This document shows positions 10,133 to 20,091 of a DNA stretch of 64,000 nucleotides, in pieces. Source of the stretch: Alloalcanivorax balearicus MACL04 (GTDB taxonomy: Bacteria > Pseudomonadota > Gammaproteobacteria > Pseudomonadales > Alcanivoracaceae). How positions within the stretch are numbered: the first letter of the stretch is position 1; the number at the start of each line of letters is the position of its first letter. Below the pieces are notes generated by a model, which did no database searches, was not told where the DNA came from, and saw nothing but the letters and a program-made list of their open reading frames with translations. The stretch spans positions 124,001 to 188,000 of the forward strand of contig NZ_ARXS01000003.1 in NCBI RefSeq assembly GCF_025532145.1, written 5' to 3'. The translations under genes were made by a program, and so were the position numbers.

Positions 10133-11707
10133 ATGTCCATGAACCCGGTACAATTGAGTATCTTCGCCAACCGCCTGGCCGGCATCTGTGACGAGATGGG
10201 GGCGCTGCTGCGGGCCAGCGCGCTGTCACCGAACATCAAGGATCGCCTGGATCTGTCCTGCGCGCTGTTCGACGCCGCCGGCCAGCTCTGCGCCCAGGCC
10301 GCCCATATACCGGTGCATCTGGGTTCCATGGCCTACGCCATGGCCGATCTGGTGGGGCAGCGGGACTGGGCCGCTGGCGACCTGCTGGTGGTCAACGACC
10401 CTTACCTGGGCGGCACCCATCTGCCGGACGTCACCGTGGTGGCGCCGGTGCTGGTGGCCGGTGAACTCATCGGTTTCGCCGTTACCCGTGCTCATCACGC
10501 CAACATCGGCGCCCATTCGCCGGGATCCATGCCGGTGTCCCGGACGCTGGAAGAAGAAGGCCTGGTGATCGCGCCGCAGTGGCTGAAGCGGCGCGGTGAA
10601 TGGCAGGTGCCACTATGCCGGCGACTGGCCGGGCTGGACGGTCCGGGTCCGCTGCCAGTGGATGTGCCCCGGTTCGCCGACTTCGCCGCCCAGGCCAGCA
10701 GTTGCCTGGCCGGTGCCCATCGTTTGGCGGAACTGGCCGGGGAGCGGGGCACGGAGTGGGTGGCGGCGGCGATGGGCGAGCTGAACCGTTATGGCGAGCG
10801 GCGTATGCGTCAGCGCCTGGCGGCGCTGCGTGACGGCGTTTATCGCTTCCACGACTGGATGGATGACGATGGCCAGGGCCATCGCGACATTGCCATTGCC
10901 GTGACGTTGACGGTGGACGGCGAACGGGCCCATCTGGACTTCAGTGACAGCGCCGGCCAGGTCGACGGCAACATCAATTGCCCGCTGTCGGTGGCGGCGG
11001 CCGCGGCTTATTACTGTTTCCGCTGTCTGTTGCCTGATGACGCGCCGTCCTGCGCCGGGCTGTTCCGTCCGATCACTCTGGAAGCGCCCGAGGGCAGTCT
11101 GGTCAACGCCCGCCGGCCCGGCGCGGTGGCCGCCGGCAATGTGGAAACCAGCTCCCGTATCGTTGACGTGGTGCTGGGGGCGCTGGCCCAGGCGGAGCCT
11201 GAAGCAATCCCCGCCGCCAGCCAGGGCACCATGAACAACCTGGCCATGGGGGAGGGCGGCGAACGGCCCTGGGATTATTACGAGACCATGGCCGGCGGCA
11301 CCGGCGGGCATGCCCTGGGGCCGGGGCTGTCGGCGGTGCACAGCCATATGACCAATACCCTGAATACGCCCATCGAAAGCCTGGAAGAGCACTATCCGCT
11401 GCGCGTCTGGCGGTACCGGCTGCGGCGCGGCAGCGGTGGCGAAGGCCATCACCGTGGCGGCGATGGCATCGAGCGGGAACTGGAATTCCTGGCAGCGGCC
11501 CGTTTCACCCTGCTCACTGAACGCCGTCACCATCGGCCCTGGGGGCTGGCCGGTGGCGCTGCCGGGGCGGCAGGGGAGAACCGGCTCAACGGTGAGCTGC
11601 TGCCGGCCAAGGTGAGTGCTCACGCTAAATCCGGAGACCGGCTGTTGCTGGCCTCTCCCGGCGGCGGTGGCCATGGCCCGGAGGATGACCACCAGAGACG
11701 GCGGTAA
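10133..11707 (+). CDS. Hydantoinase B / oxoprolinase-family protein
   Basis: Protein of 524 aa matching the HyuB/acetone-carboxylase-alpha family, normally the B subunit of ATP-dependent N-methylhydantoinases and 5-oxoprolinases. Family landmarks are IFANRLAGICDEMGALL at the N-terminus, the VNDPYLGGTHLPDV metal-site block, HHANIGAHSPGSMP, the GQVDGNINCPLSV segment and the Gly-rich GSGGEGHHRGGDGIERELEF near the end. The usual HyuA (ATPase) partner is not adjacent on either side. Either HyuA is elsewhere or this protein acts alone. The substrate is unknown. It is divergent from argD across a 147-bp gap. Confidence 0.85.
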   Translation: MSMNPVQLSIFANRLAGICDEMGALLRASALSPNIKDRLDLSCALFDAAGQLCAQAAHIPVHLGSMAYAMADLVGQRDWAAGDLLVVNDPYLGGTHLPDVTVVAPVLVAGELIGFAVTRAHHANIGAHSPGSMPVSRTLEEEGLVIAPQWLKRRGEWQVPLCRRLAGLDGPGPLPVDVPRFADFAAQASSCLAGAHRLAELAGERGTEWVAAAMGELNRYGERRMRQRLAALRDGVYRFHDWMDDDGQGHRDIAIAVTLTVDGERAHLDFSDSAGQVDGNINCPLSVAAAAAYYCFRCLLPDDAPSCAGLFRPITLEAPEGSLVNARRPGAVAAGNVETSSRIVDVVLGALAQAEPEAIPAASQGTMNNLAMGEGGERPWDYYETMAGGTGGHALGPGLSAVHSHMTNTLNTPIESLEEHYPLRVWRYRLRRGSGGEGHHRGGDGIERELEFLAAARFTLLTERRHHRPWGLAGGAAGAAGENRLNGELLPAKVSAHAKSGDRLLLASPGGGGHGPEDDHQRRR

Positions 11708-11746
11708 CAAGAGCGTCACAAAAGGTAAAGTGACTTCGCTGTAAAT

Positions 11747-11766
11747 GCGAATTGTTTTCATTATTC
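11747..11766 (+). promoter_or_regulatory. Possible Fur box
   Basis: GCGAATTGTTTTCATTATTC partly matches the Fur consensus hexamers (NATWAT-type) and lies 45 bp before the start of a TonB-dependent receptor, the usual place for iron control. This is a by-eye match without a score. Confidence 0.45.
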
Positions 11767-11810
11767 TTCCTGCCTCTTTACAAAGCTGACAAAGTTGCGG
11801 GAACGACAAT

Positions 11811-13991
11811 ATGCAAATTCGTACTCTTTTCTGGGGCGCGGCGCTAACGCCGGCCCTGGTGCTTGCCGAAACCGAGTCCCACCGGCTGCCGGCGGTGGAC
11901 ATCATCGGCTCCTCCGCCGACGCTTTCAGTCTGTCGGGCTCCGCCTACGTATTGAGCAACGAGGATCTGGAAAAGAAAGAGTACACGGACGTACATCGCA
12001 TGCTGCAGGATGCTCCCGGCGTTTACCTGCAAGAGGAGGACGGCTACGGATTGCGCCCGAATATCGGTATTCGCGGTGCCGCCAGCGGCCGTTCCGAACG
12101 GGTGTCGCTGATGGAGGACGGTGTGCTGATGGCGCCGGCGCCCTACGCGGCCCCGGCGGCGTATTATTTTCCCAGCGCCGGCCGCTTTCACGGTATCGAG
12201 GTGCTGAAAGGGCCGGGCACCCTGCGCTATGGCCCCTTTACCGTCGGCGGGGCGATCAACTTCCTGTCCACGCCGATTCCCGACTCCCCGGCTGGCATGG
12301 TGCAACTGGAAACCGGTGAGAATGGCCACCAGCGTGGCCATGCCTGGTATGGCGCCACGCATGGACAATGGGGCTTCCTGTTGGAAACCCACCAGCAAAG
12401 CAGCGACGGATTCAAGGATGTGGACCGCTCCGACCGCGATACCGGTTTCGACAAGCGTGATTATATCGCCAAGCTGCGCTGGACCAGCCCGGCGGAGGCG
12501 TCGCTGCAGCAGGCGCTGGAACTCAAGCTGTCCCATTCCAGTGAAGTTTCCAACGAAACCTACCTGGGCCTCAGCGATGGCGATTTTCACGATGACCCCA
12601 ACCGGCGCTACGGACTCAGCGCCCTGGATCAGATGGACAACGATCACGATGGCATCGCCCTGCGCCATCATCTGGTGCTCGGCGACCGCACCCAACTGCA
12701 GTCGGTGATTTACCGCAATGAATTCCAGCGTGACTGGTTCAAGGTCAGCGGTGCCGGTGGCCGCAGTCTGGGCGGCCTGATCGATGACGCCAACGGCGGC
12801 GACGCCGATGCCCGGGCCATCCTGGACGGCAGCCAGGACGTGTCCGACGTGACGGTGAAACACAATAACCGGGAATACACCGCCAAGGGGGTCCAGAGCG
12901 AGCTGGCCCACGCCTTCACCACCGCCGCTCTGGAGCATGAGATGGTGGTGGGCGCGCGTTTCCATCAGGACGAGGTGGATCGTTATCAGCCGGTGGAGGT
13001 GTTCTCGCAGACCAACGGCGTGCTGGTGCCCAGCGGCTACGTGGCGCCCACCGGCGGTGATAACCGGGTGGAAGAGGCTGATGCCTGGTCGGCCTGGCTG
13101 GTGGACAAGATCTACATCGGCAAATTGATTCTGACCGGCTCGTTGCGTTATGAGGATATCCAGTCCAAAGCCCGCCGCTACGGCGATCCGGGGCGCGATA
13201 CCGTGAGCCGGCGCGACAGCAACGACGTCAGCGAGGTGCTGGCCGGATTAGGCGTCACCTATCTGCTGAGCGATCAGTGGTCCTTGCTGGCTGGCGTGCA
13301 TCAGGGGTTCGCCCCGGCGGGCGCTTCCGCCACTGATGGCACCGACCCGGAAAAAAGCGTGAACTACGAGGCCGGTGCCCGCTACTGGGGCGAGCGTGTG
13401 AACGTGGACGTCATCGGTTTCTACAGTGATTACGAGAACACGCTGCAAAACTGCTCGCTGGCCTATCCCTGCGATCTGGCCGGCGGCGGCAGCCAGGACT
13501 CCGGCTCGGTGAGCTTTGGTGAGTCCCGCGTATACGGGCTGGAACTGGCGGCCGGCAGCACACTCTGGCGGGCGGCCAATGGCCTGACCGTGCCGCTGCG
13601 GCTGGCTTACACCTACACTCGCGGCAAGATCACCCAATCCTCCGAGTCCAGCGATGCCGCGGTGGAAAGCGGAGACCGCCTGCCGTATCTGCCGGAGCAT
13701 CAGGCCAGTCTGACAGTGGGGTTGGAGCAGCCGGCCCAGTGGGGCGGTTATCTGACCACCCGGTACGTGGAGGGGATGTGCGTCACCGGCGCCTGCGACA
13801 ACGGGCTGGAGCGTACCGATGATCTGTTGGTGGTGGATCTGACGGCGTCCTACTATCTCACCAGCGCGGTGGAGGTCTACGGCAAAGTGGACAACCTGTT
13901 CGATGAGCAGAAAATCGTCGCCCGCAGCCCGGATGGTGCCCGCCCGAACCTGCCGCGTACCGCCGCGCTTGGCATTCGCGCCCATTTCTGA
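11811..13991 (+). CDS. TonB-dependent receptor, FecA-like
   Basis: Outer-membrane receptor of 726 aa for an iron chelate. It has a signal peptide ending near residue 19 (ALVLA), then a plug domain with LQDAPGVYLQEEDGYGLRPNIGIRG, where the family has its plug signature. A VEVLKGPG-like segment (GIEVLKGPGTLRYGP) and VGGAINFLSTP, reminiscent of ferric-dicitrate receptors, follow. A long beta-barrel ends in the terminal aromatic residue (RAHF). There is no N-terminal signalling domain of the FecA-FecI type and no sigma/anti-sigma pair nearby, so control is more likely direct, through the possible Fur site upstream. The ligand is not determinable; metals other than iron are possible. Confidence 0.87.
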   Translation: MQIRTLFWGAALTPALVLAETESHRLPAVDIIGSSADAFSLSGSAYVLSNEDLEKKEYTDVHRMLQDAPGVYLQEEDGYGLRPNIGIRGAASGRSERVSLMEDGVLMAPAPYAAPAAYYFPSAGRFHGIEVLKGPGTLRYGPFTVGGAINFLSTPIPDSPAGMVQLETGENGHQRGHAWYGATHGQWGFLLETHQQSSDGFKDVDRSDRDTGFDKRDYIAKLRWTSPAEASLQQALELKLSHSSEVSNETYLGLSDGDFHDDPNRRYGLSALDQMDNDHDGIALRHHLVLGDRTQLQSVIYRNEFQRDWFKVSGAGGRSLGGLIDDANGGDADARAILDGSQDVSDVTVKHNNREYTAKGVQSELAHAFTTAALEHEMVVGARFHQDEVDRYQPVEVFSQTNGVLVPSGYVAPTGGDNRVEEADAWSAWLVDKIYIGKLILTGSLRYEDIQSKARRYGDPGRDTVSRRDSNDVSEVLAGLGVTYLLSDQWSLLAGVHQGFAPAGASATDGTDPEKSVNYEAGARYWGERVNVDVIGFYSDYENTLQNCSLAYPCDLAGGGSQDSGSVSFGESRVYGLELAAGSTLWRAANGLTVPLRLAYTYTRGKITQSSESSDAAVESGDRLPYLPEHQASLTVGLEQPAQWGGYLTTRYVEGMCVTGACDNGLERTDDLLVVDLTASYYLTSAVEVYGKVDNLFDEQKIVARSPDGARPNLPRTAALGIRAHF

Positions 13992-14000
13992 GCGACCTCG

Positions 14001-14028
14001 GGTACCGGGCTTGAAAGGGCCCGGTACC
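14001..14028 (+). terminator. Hairpin after the TonB receptor gene
   Basis: A 10-bp perfect stem GGTACCGGGC / GCCCGGTACC with an 8-nt loop lies 9 bp past the receptor stop codon. It lacks a T-tract, so it may act as a Rho-dependent or 3'-stabilising structure. Confidence 0.45.
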
Positions 14029-14108
14029 ATCCCCACCCTCTGCCCACGGCGCCGGAAGTGCTACACTGACCGGTAACTTCAATCAGCCACCCAGCCAGGT
14101 AGTCTTTT

Positions 14109-14441
14109 ATGGACGATGTGCTTCAGGTCATCAAAGACCAGATAGCCCAAAACCCGGTGCTGCTCTACATGAAAGGCACCCCGCAGTTTCCCCAGTGCGG
14201 CTTCTCCGCCCAGGTAGTGGAAGCGATGACCAAGGTGAACAAGCCGTTCGCCTACGTGAACATCCTGGAAGCCCCGGAAATCCGTGAGTCGCTCAAGGAA
14301 TACGCCAACTGGCCGACCTATCCGCAATTGTGGGTCAGTGGCGAGCTGGTCGGCGGCTGCGACATCATCATGGAGATGTTCCGCTCCGGGCAGCTGCAAA
14401 CGCTGGTCGAGAGCGCCGCGGCGGAAAGCGACGCCGAATAG
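14109..14441 (+). CDS. grxD: Monothiol glutaredoxin
   Basis: Small [2Fe-2S]-carrying glutaredoxin of 110 aa involved in iron-sulfur cluster delivery. The CGFS active site is at Cys30 (GTPQFPQCGFSAQ), with the glutathione-binding WPTYPQLWVSGELVGGCDI block behind it. Length and sequence are typical of E. coli Grx4. A strong Rho-independent terminator follows at 14473-14494, so it is probably transcribed apart from the peroxiredoxin gene downstream. The neighbourhood (glutaredoxin, peroxiredoxin, RNase T, argG) parallels that in P. aeruginosa. Confidence 0.95.
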   Translation: MDDVLQVIKDQIAQNPVLLYMKGTPQFPQCGFSAQVVEAMTKVNKPFAYVNILEAPEIRESLKEYANWPTYPQLWVSGELVGGCDIIMEMFRSGQLQTLVESAAAESDAE

Positions 14442-14472
14442 ACTTCGGATGCGACGAGAACGCACCGGCACA

Positions 14473-14494
14473 CCCGCCGTTCACGGCGGGTTTT
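14473..14494 (+). terminator. Rho-independent terminator of grxD
   Basis: A 7-bp stem CCCGCCG / CGGCGGG with a TTCA loop is followed directly by TTTT, 31 bp after the grxD stop. Confidence 0.8.
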
Positions 14495-14524
14495 CCCTTG
14501 TGATTTAACTGGAGAGAAAACGAG

Positions 14525-15127
14525 ATGGGCGTATTGGTAGGTAAACCCGCACCCGACTTCACCGTTCCCGCGGTATTGGGCGATGGCAGCATCGTCGACG
14601 AGTTCACCCTGTCCGAGGCGATCAAGGGCAAATATGGTCTGGTGTTCTTTTACCCGCTGGACTTCACCTTCGTCTGCCCGTCCGAGCTGATCGCTCTGGA
14701 TCACCGCATGGACGCGTTCAAGGAGCGCGGCGTGGAAGTGATCGGTGTCTCCATCGACAGCCATTTCACCCACAACGCCTGGCGTAACACCCCGGTGAAC
14801 GACGGCGGTATTGGCGCGGTGAAATACACCCTGGCCGCCGACATGAATCACCAGATCGCCCAGGCCTACGATGTCGAATCCGAGGGCGGCATGGCGTTCC
14901 GTGGTGCTTTCCTGATCGACAACAACGGCGTGGTGCGCAGCCAGATCGTCAACGATCTGCCGCTGGGCCGTAACATCGACGAGCTGGTGCGTCTGGTGGA
15001 CGCCATCCAGTTCCACGAAGAGCACGGTGAAGTGTGTCCGGCCGGTTGGCAGAAAGGGGACTCGGGCATGAAGGACAGCCCGGAAGGCGTGGCCTCCTAT
15101 CTGTCCCAGAACGCCGACAAGCTGTAA
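14525..15127 (+). CDS. Typical 2-Cys peroxiredoxin (AhpC/TSA)
   Basis: Thiol peroxidase of 200 aa that reduces hydrogen peroxide and organic peroxides. The peroxidatic Cys51 sits in FTFVCPSE and the resolving Cys171 in GEVCPAGW, the typical 2-Cys arrangement. The loop motif reads GGIG, but the C-terminal YF motif linked to hyperoxidation sensitivity is replaced by YLSQNADKL, suggesting a robust form. A good ribosome site (GGAGAG) precedes the ATG. No dedicated reductase (ahpF) is adjacent. The P. aeruginosa counterpart lies in the same gene neighbourhood. Confidence 0.93.
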   Translation: MGVLVGKPAPDFTVPAVLGDGSIVDEFTLSEAIKGKYGLVFFYPLDFTFVCPSELIALDHRMDAFKERGVEVIGVSIDSHFTHNAWRNTPVNDGGIGAVKYTLAADMNHQIAQAYDVESEGGMAFRGAFLIDNNGVVRSQIVNDLPLGRNIDELVRLVDAIQFHEEHGEVCPAGWQKGDSGMKDSPEGVASYLSQNADKL

Positions 15128-15171
15128 AAGCGTAGCGCGCCGGACGTTTGGCGCGGGAAGCTGAAACCTGC

Positions 15172-15220
15172 GCGGCCCGTGGGCCGCTCCTACAATCCGT
15201 GGGAGTGGCCCACGGGCCGC
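15172..15220. repeat. GGCCCGTGGGCC palindromic repeat, copy 1
   Basis: Arms 15172-15193 and 15199-15220 are reverse complements with two mismatches (core GCGGCCCGTGGGCCGCTCC). The same element with a longer loop occurs at 17404-17475. It lies at the convergent ends of the peroxiredoxin and rnt genes and may act as a bidirectional terminator. Confidence 0.75.
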
Positions 15221-15257
15221 GATGGTTTCCGGATGCCGGTACCCTGCCCGGTGCCCC

Positions 15258-15926
15258 TCAGTCCAGTTCCCGCACCAGGGTCGGCGGCATCTTGGCGGGC
15301 GGCGGCGGCGGCCAGCCGCCCAGATCGCGGAAGCGATTGACCATGGAGCAGAACAGCTCGGCGGTGCGGGTGGCGTCGTACAGGGCCGAATGCGCCTCGC
15401 GCTGGCTGAAGCGGATGCCGGCCGCCTCGCAGGCCTTGGCCAGTACCGTCTGACCGTAGACCAGACCGGCCAGGGCGGCGGTATCGAAGCTGGAAAACGG
15501 GTGGAACGGGTTGCGTTTGACGTCGTTGCGCTCGGAAGCGGCGTTAAGGAACCCCTGGTCGAAGAAGCTGTTGTGTCCCACCAGCACCGCCCGGTTACAG
15601 CCGTTCTGCTTCACCGCCTTGCGTACCGGATCGAAGATTCCGCTGAGCGCGATGTCCTCGGCCACCGCGCCGCGCAACGGGTTACTCGGGTCGATGCCGG
15701 TGAAATCCAGGGCCGCCTGCTCGATGTTGGCACCGGGGAACGGGTCCACGTGGAAGTGAATGCGGGTGGCTGGACGCAGGTAGCCCCCGGAGTCCATTTC
15801 CAGCAAAACCGCCGCGATTTCCAGCAGGGCGTCGTGGCGCGCGTCAAAGCCGCCGGTCTCCACGTCCACCACGACGGGCAAAAAGCCCCGGAAGCGCAAG
15901 GCAAGGGAAGGGTGTTTCTCGCTCAT
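15258..15926 (-). CDS. rnt: Ribonuclease T
   Basis: DEDDh 3'-5' exoribonuclease of 222 aa that trims tRNA CCA ends and matures stable RNAs. The three exonuclease motifs are visible: VDVETGGFD (ExoI), [10 protein letters not shown] (ExoII) and [14 protein letters not shown] (ExoIII with the catalytic His and Asp). The start is placed at the ATG at 15926 (MSEKHPSLA), as in homologues, although five codons more are open upstream. The C-terminus is unusual in a proline run ([13 protein letters not shown]). It is divergent from argG and convergent with the peroxiredoxin gene. Confidence 0.93.
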   Translation of the reverse strand: MSEKHPSLALRFRGFLPVVVDVETGGFDARHDALLEIAAVLLEMDSGGYLRPATRIHFHVDPFPGANIEQAALDFTGIDPSNPLRGAVAEDIALSGIFDPVRKAVKQNGCNRAVLVGHNSFFDQGFLNAASERNDVKRNPFHPFSSFDTAALAGLVYGQTVLAKACEAAGIRFSQREAHSALYDATRTAELFCSMVNRFRDLGGWPPPPPAKMPPTLVRELD

Positions 15927-16005
15927 GGGGTCTCCGTACAAAGCGTGCCCATGCTACGGGGCCAGATATCCCCGCACAAGGCCGCCGGCCCAGGGCTGAA
16001 GGGGC

Positions 16006-16011
16006 ATTCTA
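16006..16011 (-). promoter_or_regulatory. Possible -10 element for rnt
   Basis: On the minus strand this reads TAGAAT, preceded by TGTG, about 80 bp before the rnt start. No clear -35 element was identified. Confidence 0.3.
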
Positions 16012-16049
16012 CACAAAACCGGGCGACAGGACGTTGCTCCCGGGGACAG

Positions 16050-16079
16050 GTGACGGCGACGGACGGTGGCGGGTACAAT
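16050..16079 (+). promoter_or_regulatory. Possible sigma-70 promoter for argG
   Basis: TACAAT at 16074-16079 is a good -10 hexamer. GTGACG at 16050-16055 is a weak -35 with 18-bp spacing. It lies about 70 bp before the argG start, in the divergent gap with rnt. Confidence 0.4.
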
Positions 16080-16148
16080 ACGCGGTCTTTCGTTCACTGC
16101 CATCGTCCGGCCAGGCCGGCGGTGCGCGTCCATCGTGTGGAGCTTTGC

Positions 16149-17372
<1,224 letters not shown>

Positions 17373-17403
17373 CCGGGCCGTCATCAACGGCCTGTAAAAA
17401 GCA

Positions 17404-17475
17404 GATCGCGGCCCGTGGGCCGCTCCTACCGTTGGTGGTCGATGCCAGTGTAGGAGCGGCCCACGGGCCGTGATC
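17404..17475. repeat. GGCCCGTGGGCC palindromic repeat, copy 2
   Basis: 26-bp arms at 17404-17429 and 17450-17475 pair with a single mismatch around a 20-nt loop. Each arm contains GGCCCGTGGGCC followed by GCTCCTAC. It lies between argG and the RimB-like gene and shares its arm sequence with 15172-15220. Confidence 0.8.
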
Positions 17476-17537
17476 GTTTGAGAAGACGTCGCGCGCGCTT
17501 CTGTGTAGTCTGCGCAGAGAAGTGGTGAGGGTTCAGG

Positions 17538-17972
17538 ATGAAGAAATCCGTCGTTGGCTGGCGGGAGTGGGCCAGCCTGCCGCAGCTGGGTATTCAGGCG
17601 ATCAAGGTCAAGGTGGACACCGGTGCGCGCACTTCGGCGTTGCACGCCTTCAGTGTCGAGCACTTTCAGCGTGATGGCGGTGATTGGGTACGTTTTCTTA
17701 TTCATCCGTTCCAGCATTCCGACGATGTTCGCGAGTGCGAAGCGCCGGTGCTGGAGTACAGGGTGGTGTCGGATTCCGGTGGTCACCGTGAACGGCGCCC
17801 GGTGATCGTCACCGAAATGGTGATGGGCGGGCAACGGTGGCCGATCGAGGTGACCCTCACGGATCGTGACACCATGAAATTTCGCATGTTGCTGGGACGC
17901 ACCGCCATGAAGCGCGTCATGGTGGATCCCCGGTCTTCTTTCTTACTCGGTGGTAATGAGCGTCAGCCATGA
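17538..17972 (+). CDS. RimB-like retropepsin-type protease (Zn_protease family)
   Basis: Protein of 144 aa from the family annotated as ATP-dependent zinc protease or RimB. It has an aspartic-protease-like fold with the motif [12 protein letters not shown] near residue 30 and a second conserved segment [14 protein letters not shown]. In Pseudomonas the RimB protein is reported to act with RimK in removing or controlling glutamate tails on ribosomal protein S6; I infer the same pairing here. Its stop overlaps the rimK start (ATGA), so the two are co-translated. The catalytic class is uncertain: the DTG motif points to an aspartyl protease despite the family name. Confidence 0.8.
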   Translation: MKKSVVGWREWASLPQLGIQAIKVKVDTGARTSALHAFSVEHFQRDGGDWVRFLIHPFQHSDDVRECEAPVLEYRVVSDSGGHRERRPVIVTEMVMGGQRWPIEVTLTDRDTMKFRMLLGRTAMKRVMVDPRSSFLLGGNERQP

Positions 17973-18877
17973 AAATCGCCATTCTTTCCCGTAACAAGCA
18001 GTTGTATTCCACGCACCGTCTGTTGGAGGCGGGCAGGGAAGCCGGCCATGAGATGCACGTCATCGATACGCTGCGCTGTTATATGAGCATGGTCTCGCAC
18101 AAGCCGGAGATTCATTTCAAAGGTGAAGTGCTGGAAGGCTTTGACGCCGTGATCCCCCGGATCGGTGCCTCCATCACCCAGTACGGTACCGCGGTGCTGC
18201 GTCAGTTCGAGATGATGGGTGTGTTCCCGGTGAACGAATCGGTGGCTATTTCCCGCTCCCGGGACAAGCTGCGCTCCCTGCAGTTGTTGTCACGCAAGGG
18301 CGTGGGGTTGCCGGTGACCGGGTTTGCCCACTCCCCGGATGATATTCCCGACCTGATCAGCATGGTCGGCGGCGCGCCGCTGGTGATCAAAATGCTGGAA
18401 GGCACCCAGGGCATCGGCGTGGTGCTGGCGGAGACGGTAAAGGCGGCGGAATCGGTGATCGAGGCCTTCATGGGGCTGAACGTTTCGGTGATGGTGCAGG
18501 AGTACATCAAGGAAGCCGGCGGTGCCGATATTCGTTGTTTCGTGGTGGGTGGCAAGGTGATCGCGGCGATGAAGCGGCAGGCGAAAGCCGGCGAGTTCCG
18601 CTCCAATCTCCATCGTGGCGGCACCGCCAGCCTGATCCGCATTACTCCGGAAGAACGTGCCACCGCGGTTCGTGCCGCCCGCATCATGGGATTGAACGTG
18701 GCCGGCGTGGATATCCTGCGTTCCAATCATGGTCCGCTGGTAATGGAAGTGAATTCCTCGCCGGGCCTGGAGGGGATTGAATCGGCCACCGGCAAGGATG
18801 TGGCGGGCATGGTGATCCGCTTCCTGGAAAAGGATGCGCGGCCTTTTCGCACCCAGACCAAGGGGGCGAAGGGATGA
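17969..18877 (+). CDS. rimK: RimK-type alpha-L-glutamate ligase
   Basis: ATP-grasp ligase of 302 aa, the same length as E. coli RimK, which adds glutamate residues to the C-terminus of ribosomal protein S6 and can make poly-alpha-glutamate. Conserved features include the N-terminal [28 protein letters not shown], the ATP-grasp segments [18 protein letters not shown] and [19 protein letters not shown], and the metal-ligand block [14 protein letters not shown]. It lies in an operon after the RimB-like gene and before an AstE/AspA-type deacylase gene. The substrate in this organism is inferred from the family. Confidence 0.92.
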   Translation: MKIAILSRNKQLYSTHRLLEAGREAGHEMHVIDTLRCYMSMVSHKPEIHFKGEVLEGFDAVIPRIGASITQYGTAVLRQFEMMGVFPVNESVAISRSRDKLRSLQLLSRKGVGLPVTGFAHSPDDIPDLISMVGGAPLVIKMLEGTQGIGVVLAETVKAAESVIEAFMGLNVSVMVQEYIKEAGGADIRCFVVGGKVIAAMKRQAKAGEFRSNLHRGGTASLIRITPEERATAVRAARIMGLNVAGVDILRSNHGPLVMEVNSSPGLEGIESATGKDVAGMVIRFLEKDARPFRTQTKGAKG

Positions 18878-18882
18878 AAGAG

Positions 18883-18926
18883 AGTTAACAGTTAATAGTG
18901 AATAGTGAACAGCGAAAGGCAAAAAC
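18883..18926. repeat. TTAACAG/TGAACAG-family repeat copy
   Basis: GTTAACAGTTAATAGTGAAT followed by AGTGAACAGCGAAAGGC sits between rimK and the next gene of the same operon. The tandem TAATAGTGAA / GAATAGTGAA units resemble heptamer-type short tandem repeats. It is related to 2481-2504 and 6555-6592. Confidence 0.7.
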
Positions 18927-18966
18927 CAAGGGCGAAGACCACTGGCTGATCCGGTGCGGGTAGTTG

Positions 18967-20040
18967 ATGAAAAACAGTAATACCAAAAACCCTAAAGAAC
19001 CAAAAGCGGCGCCGTTTCAGTTGAACGGTATCACCGTGGCGCCGGGGACTCGCGCCAAGGTGGAGTTGCCGCTGGCGCAGCTTTACACACAGACGCCGTT
19101 GAACGTGCCGATCCATGTCATTCACGGCCGTCACCCCGGGCCGGTGCTGATGGTGAGCGCGGCCATTCACGGTGATGAACTCAACGGCGTGGAAATCATC
19201 CGCCGCCTGCTGCGCCATTCCTCCTTGCGCCGTCTTAATGGCACCTTGCTGGCGGTGCCGGTGGTCAATGTGTTTGGTTTCATTCACAAAACCCGTTATT
19301 TGCCCGACCGCCGGGACCTCAACCGCTGCTTTCCCGGTTCGGAGACCGGTAGCCTGGGTGCCCGCATGGCCTGGCAGTTCAAGACCCAGGTGCTGGATCG
19401 CGCCACCCACGCGGTGGATCTGCACACCGGTGCCATCCATCGTGCCAATTTGCCGCAGATCCGCGCCGACCTGTCCAATCACGCCACCGCCGAGATGGCC
19501 AGCGCGTTCGGCGTGCCGGTGGTGATCAACTCGGTGCTGGGCGAGGGCACTTTGCGGGAAGTGGCGGAGGCCCAGGGTATTCCGGTGATCACCTACGAAG
19601 CCGGCGAAGCGCTGCGCTTCGAGGAAGGCTGTATCCGCGCCGGGGTGCGAGGCGTGCTCAATGTCATGCACCATCTGGGCATGACCGGTTCGCGCAAGAC
19701 CCGGGCGCCGCTGGAGCCCCATATCGCTCGCTCCTCCAGTTGGGTCCGCGCGGATCGCGATGGCGTGTTCCTGCCGCTGGTGGCGCTCGGCGCCTGGCTG
19801 AAGAAAGGCCAACTGATCGGCCGCATCTCCAGCCCGTTTGGCGGTGACGATGTGTCGATCCATTCCCCCTGTGCCGGCATTCTGGTGGGCCGCAATAATC
19901 TGCCATTGGTGAACGAGGGCGAGGCGCTTTATCACATCGCCCGCTTCGATGAGGTGCAGGAAGTGGCGCAGAATCTGGAGGTGTTTACCTCCGACATCGA
20001 ACACGGCCCCACCCTGGCGGGGGAACCGCCCATCGTTTAG
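18967..20040 (+). CDS. Succinylglutamate desuccinylase/aspartoacylase-family protein
   Basis: Zinc carboxypeptidase-like deacylase of about 357 aa (AstE/AspA family). The metal ligands lie in SAAIHGDELNGVEIIRRLL (His and Glu), with a further His in AVDLHTGAIH. RDLNRCFPG is the typical substrate-site Arg/Asn motif. The C-terminal third is a beta-rich extension (SPCAGILVGRNNLPLVNEGEALYHIA). True AstE acts in arginine catabolism, but no other ast gene is here. Relatives encoded beside rimK are common, so a role in deacylating or trimming glutamylated products is plausible. I use the ATG at 18967; a TTG at 18964 is also possible. Confidence 0.85.
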   Translation: MKNSNTKNPKEPKAAPFQLNGITVAPGTRAKVELPLAQLYTQTPLNVPIHVIHGRHPGPVLMVSAAIHGDELNGVEIIRRLLRHSSLRRLNGTLLAVPVVNVFGFIHKTRYLPDRRDLNRCFPGSETGSLGARMAWQFKTQVLDRATHAVDLHTGAIHRANLPQIRADLSNHATAEMASAFGVPVVINSVLGEGTLREVAEAQGIPVITYEAGEALRFEEGCIRAGVRGVLNVMHHLGMTGSRKTRAPLEPHIARSSSWVRADRDGVFLPLVALGAWLKKGQLIGRISSPFGGDDVSIHSPCAGILVGRNNLPLVNEGEALYHIARFDEVQEVAQNLEVFTSDIEHGPTLAGEPPIV

Positions 20041-20091
20041 CGTTGCCGCTTTCGCTATTCTTTGTCCCACTGATTGTGATTGGGAGACACC

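Noticed and set aside
15222-16148. 300-residue upstream extension of argG
   Set aside because: It lies over rnt on the other strand and lacks homology; argG homology begins at 16149.
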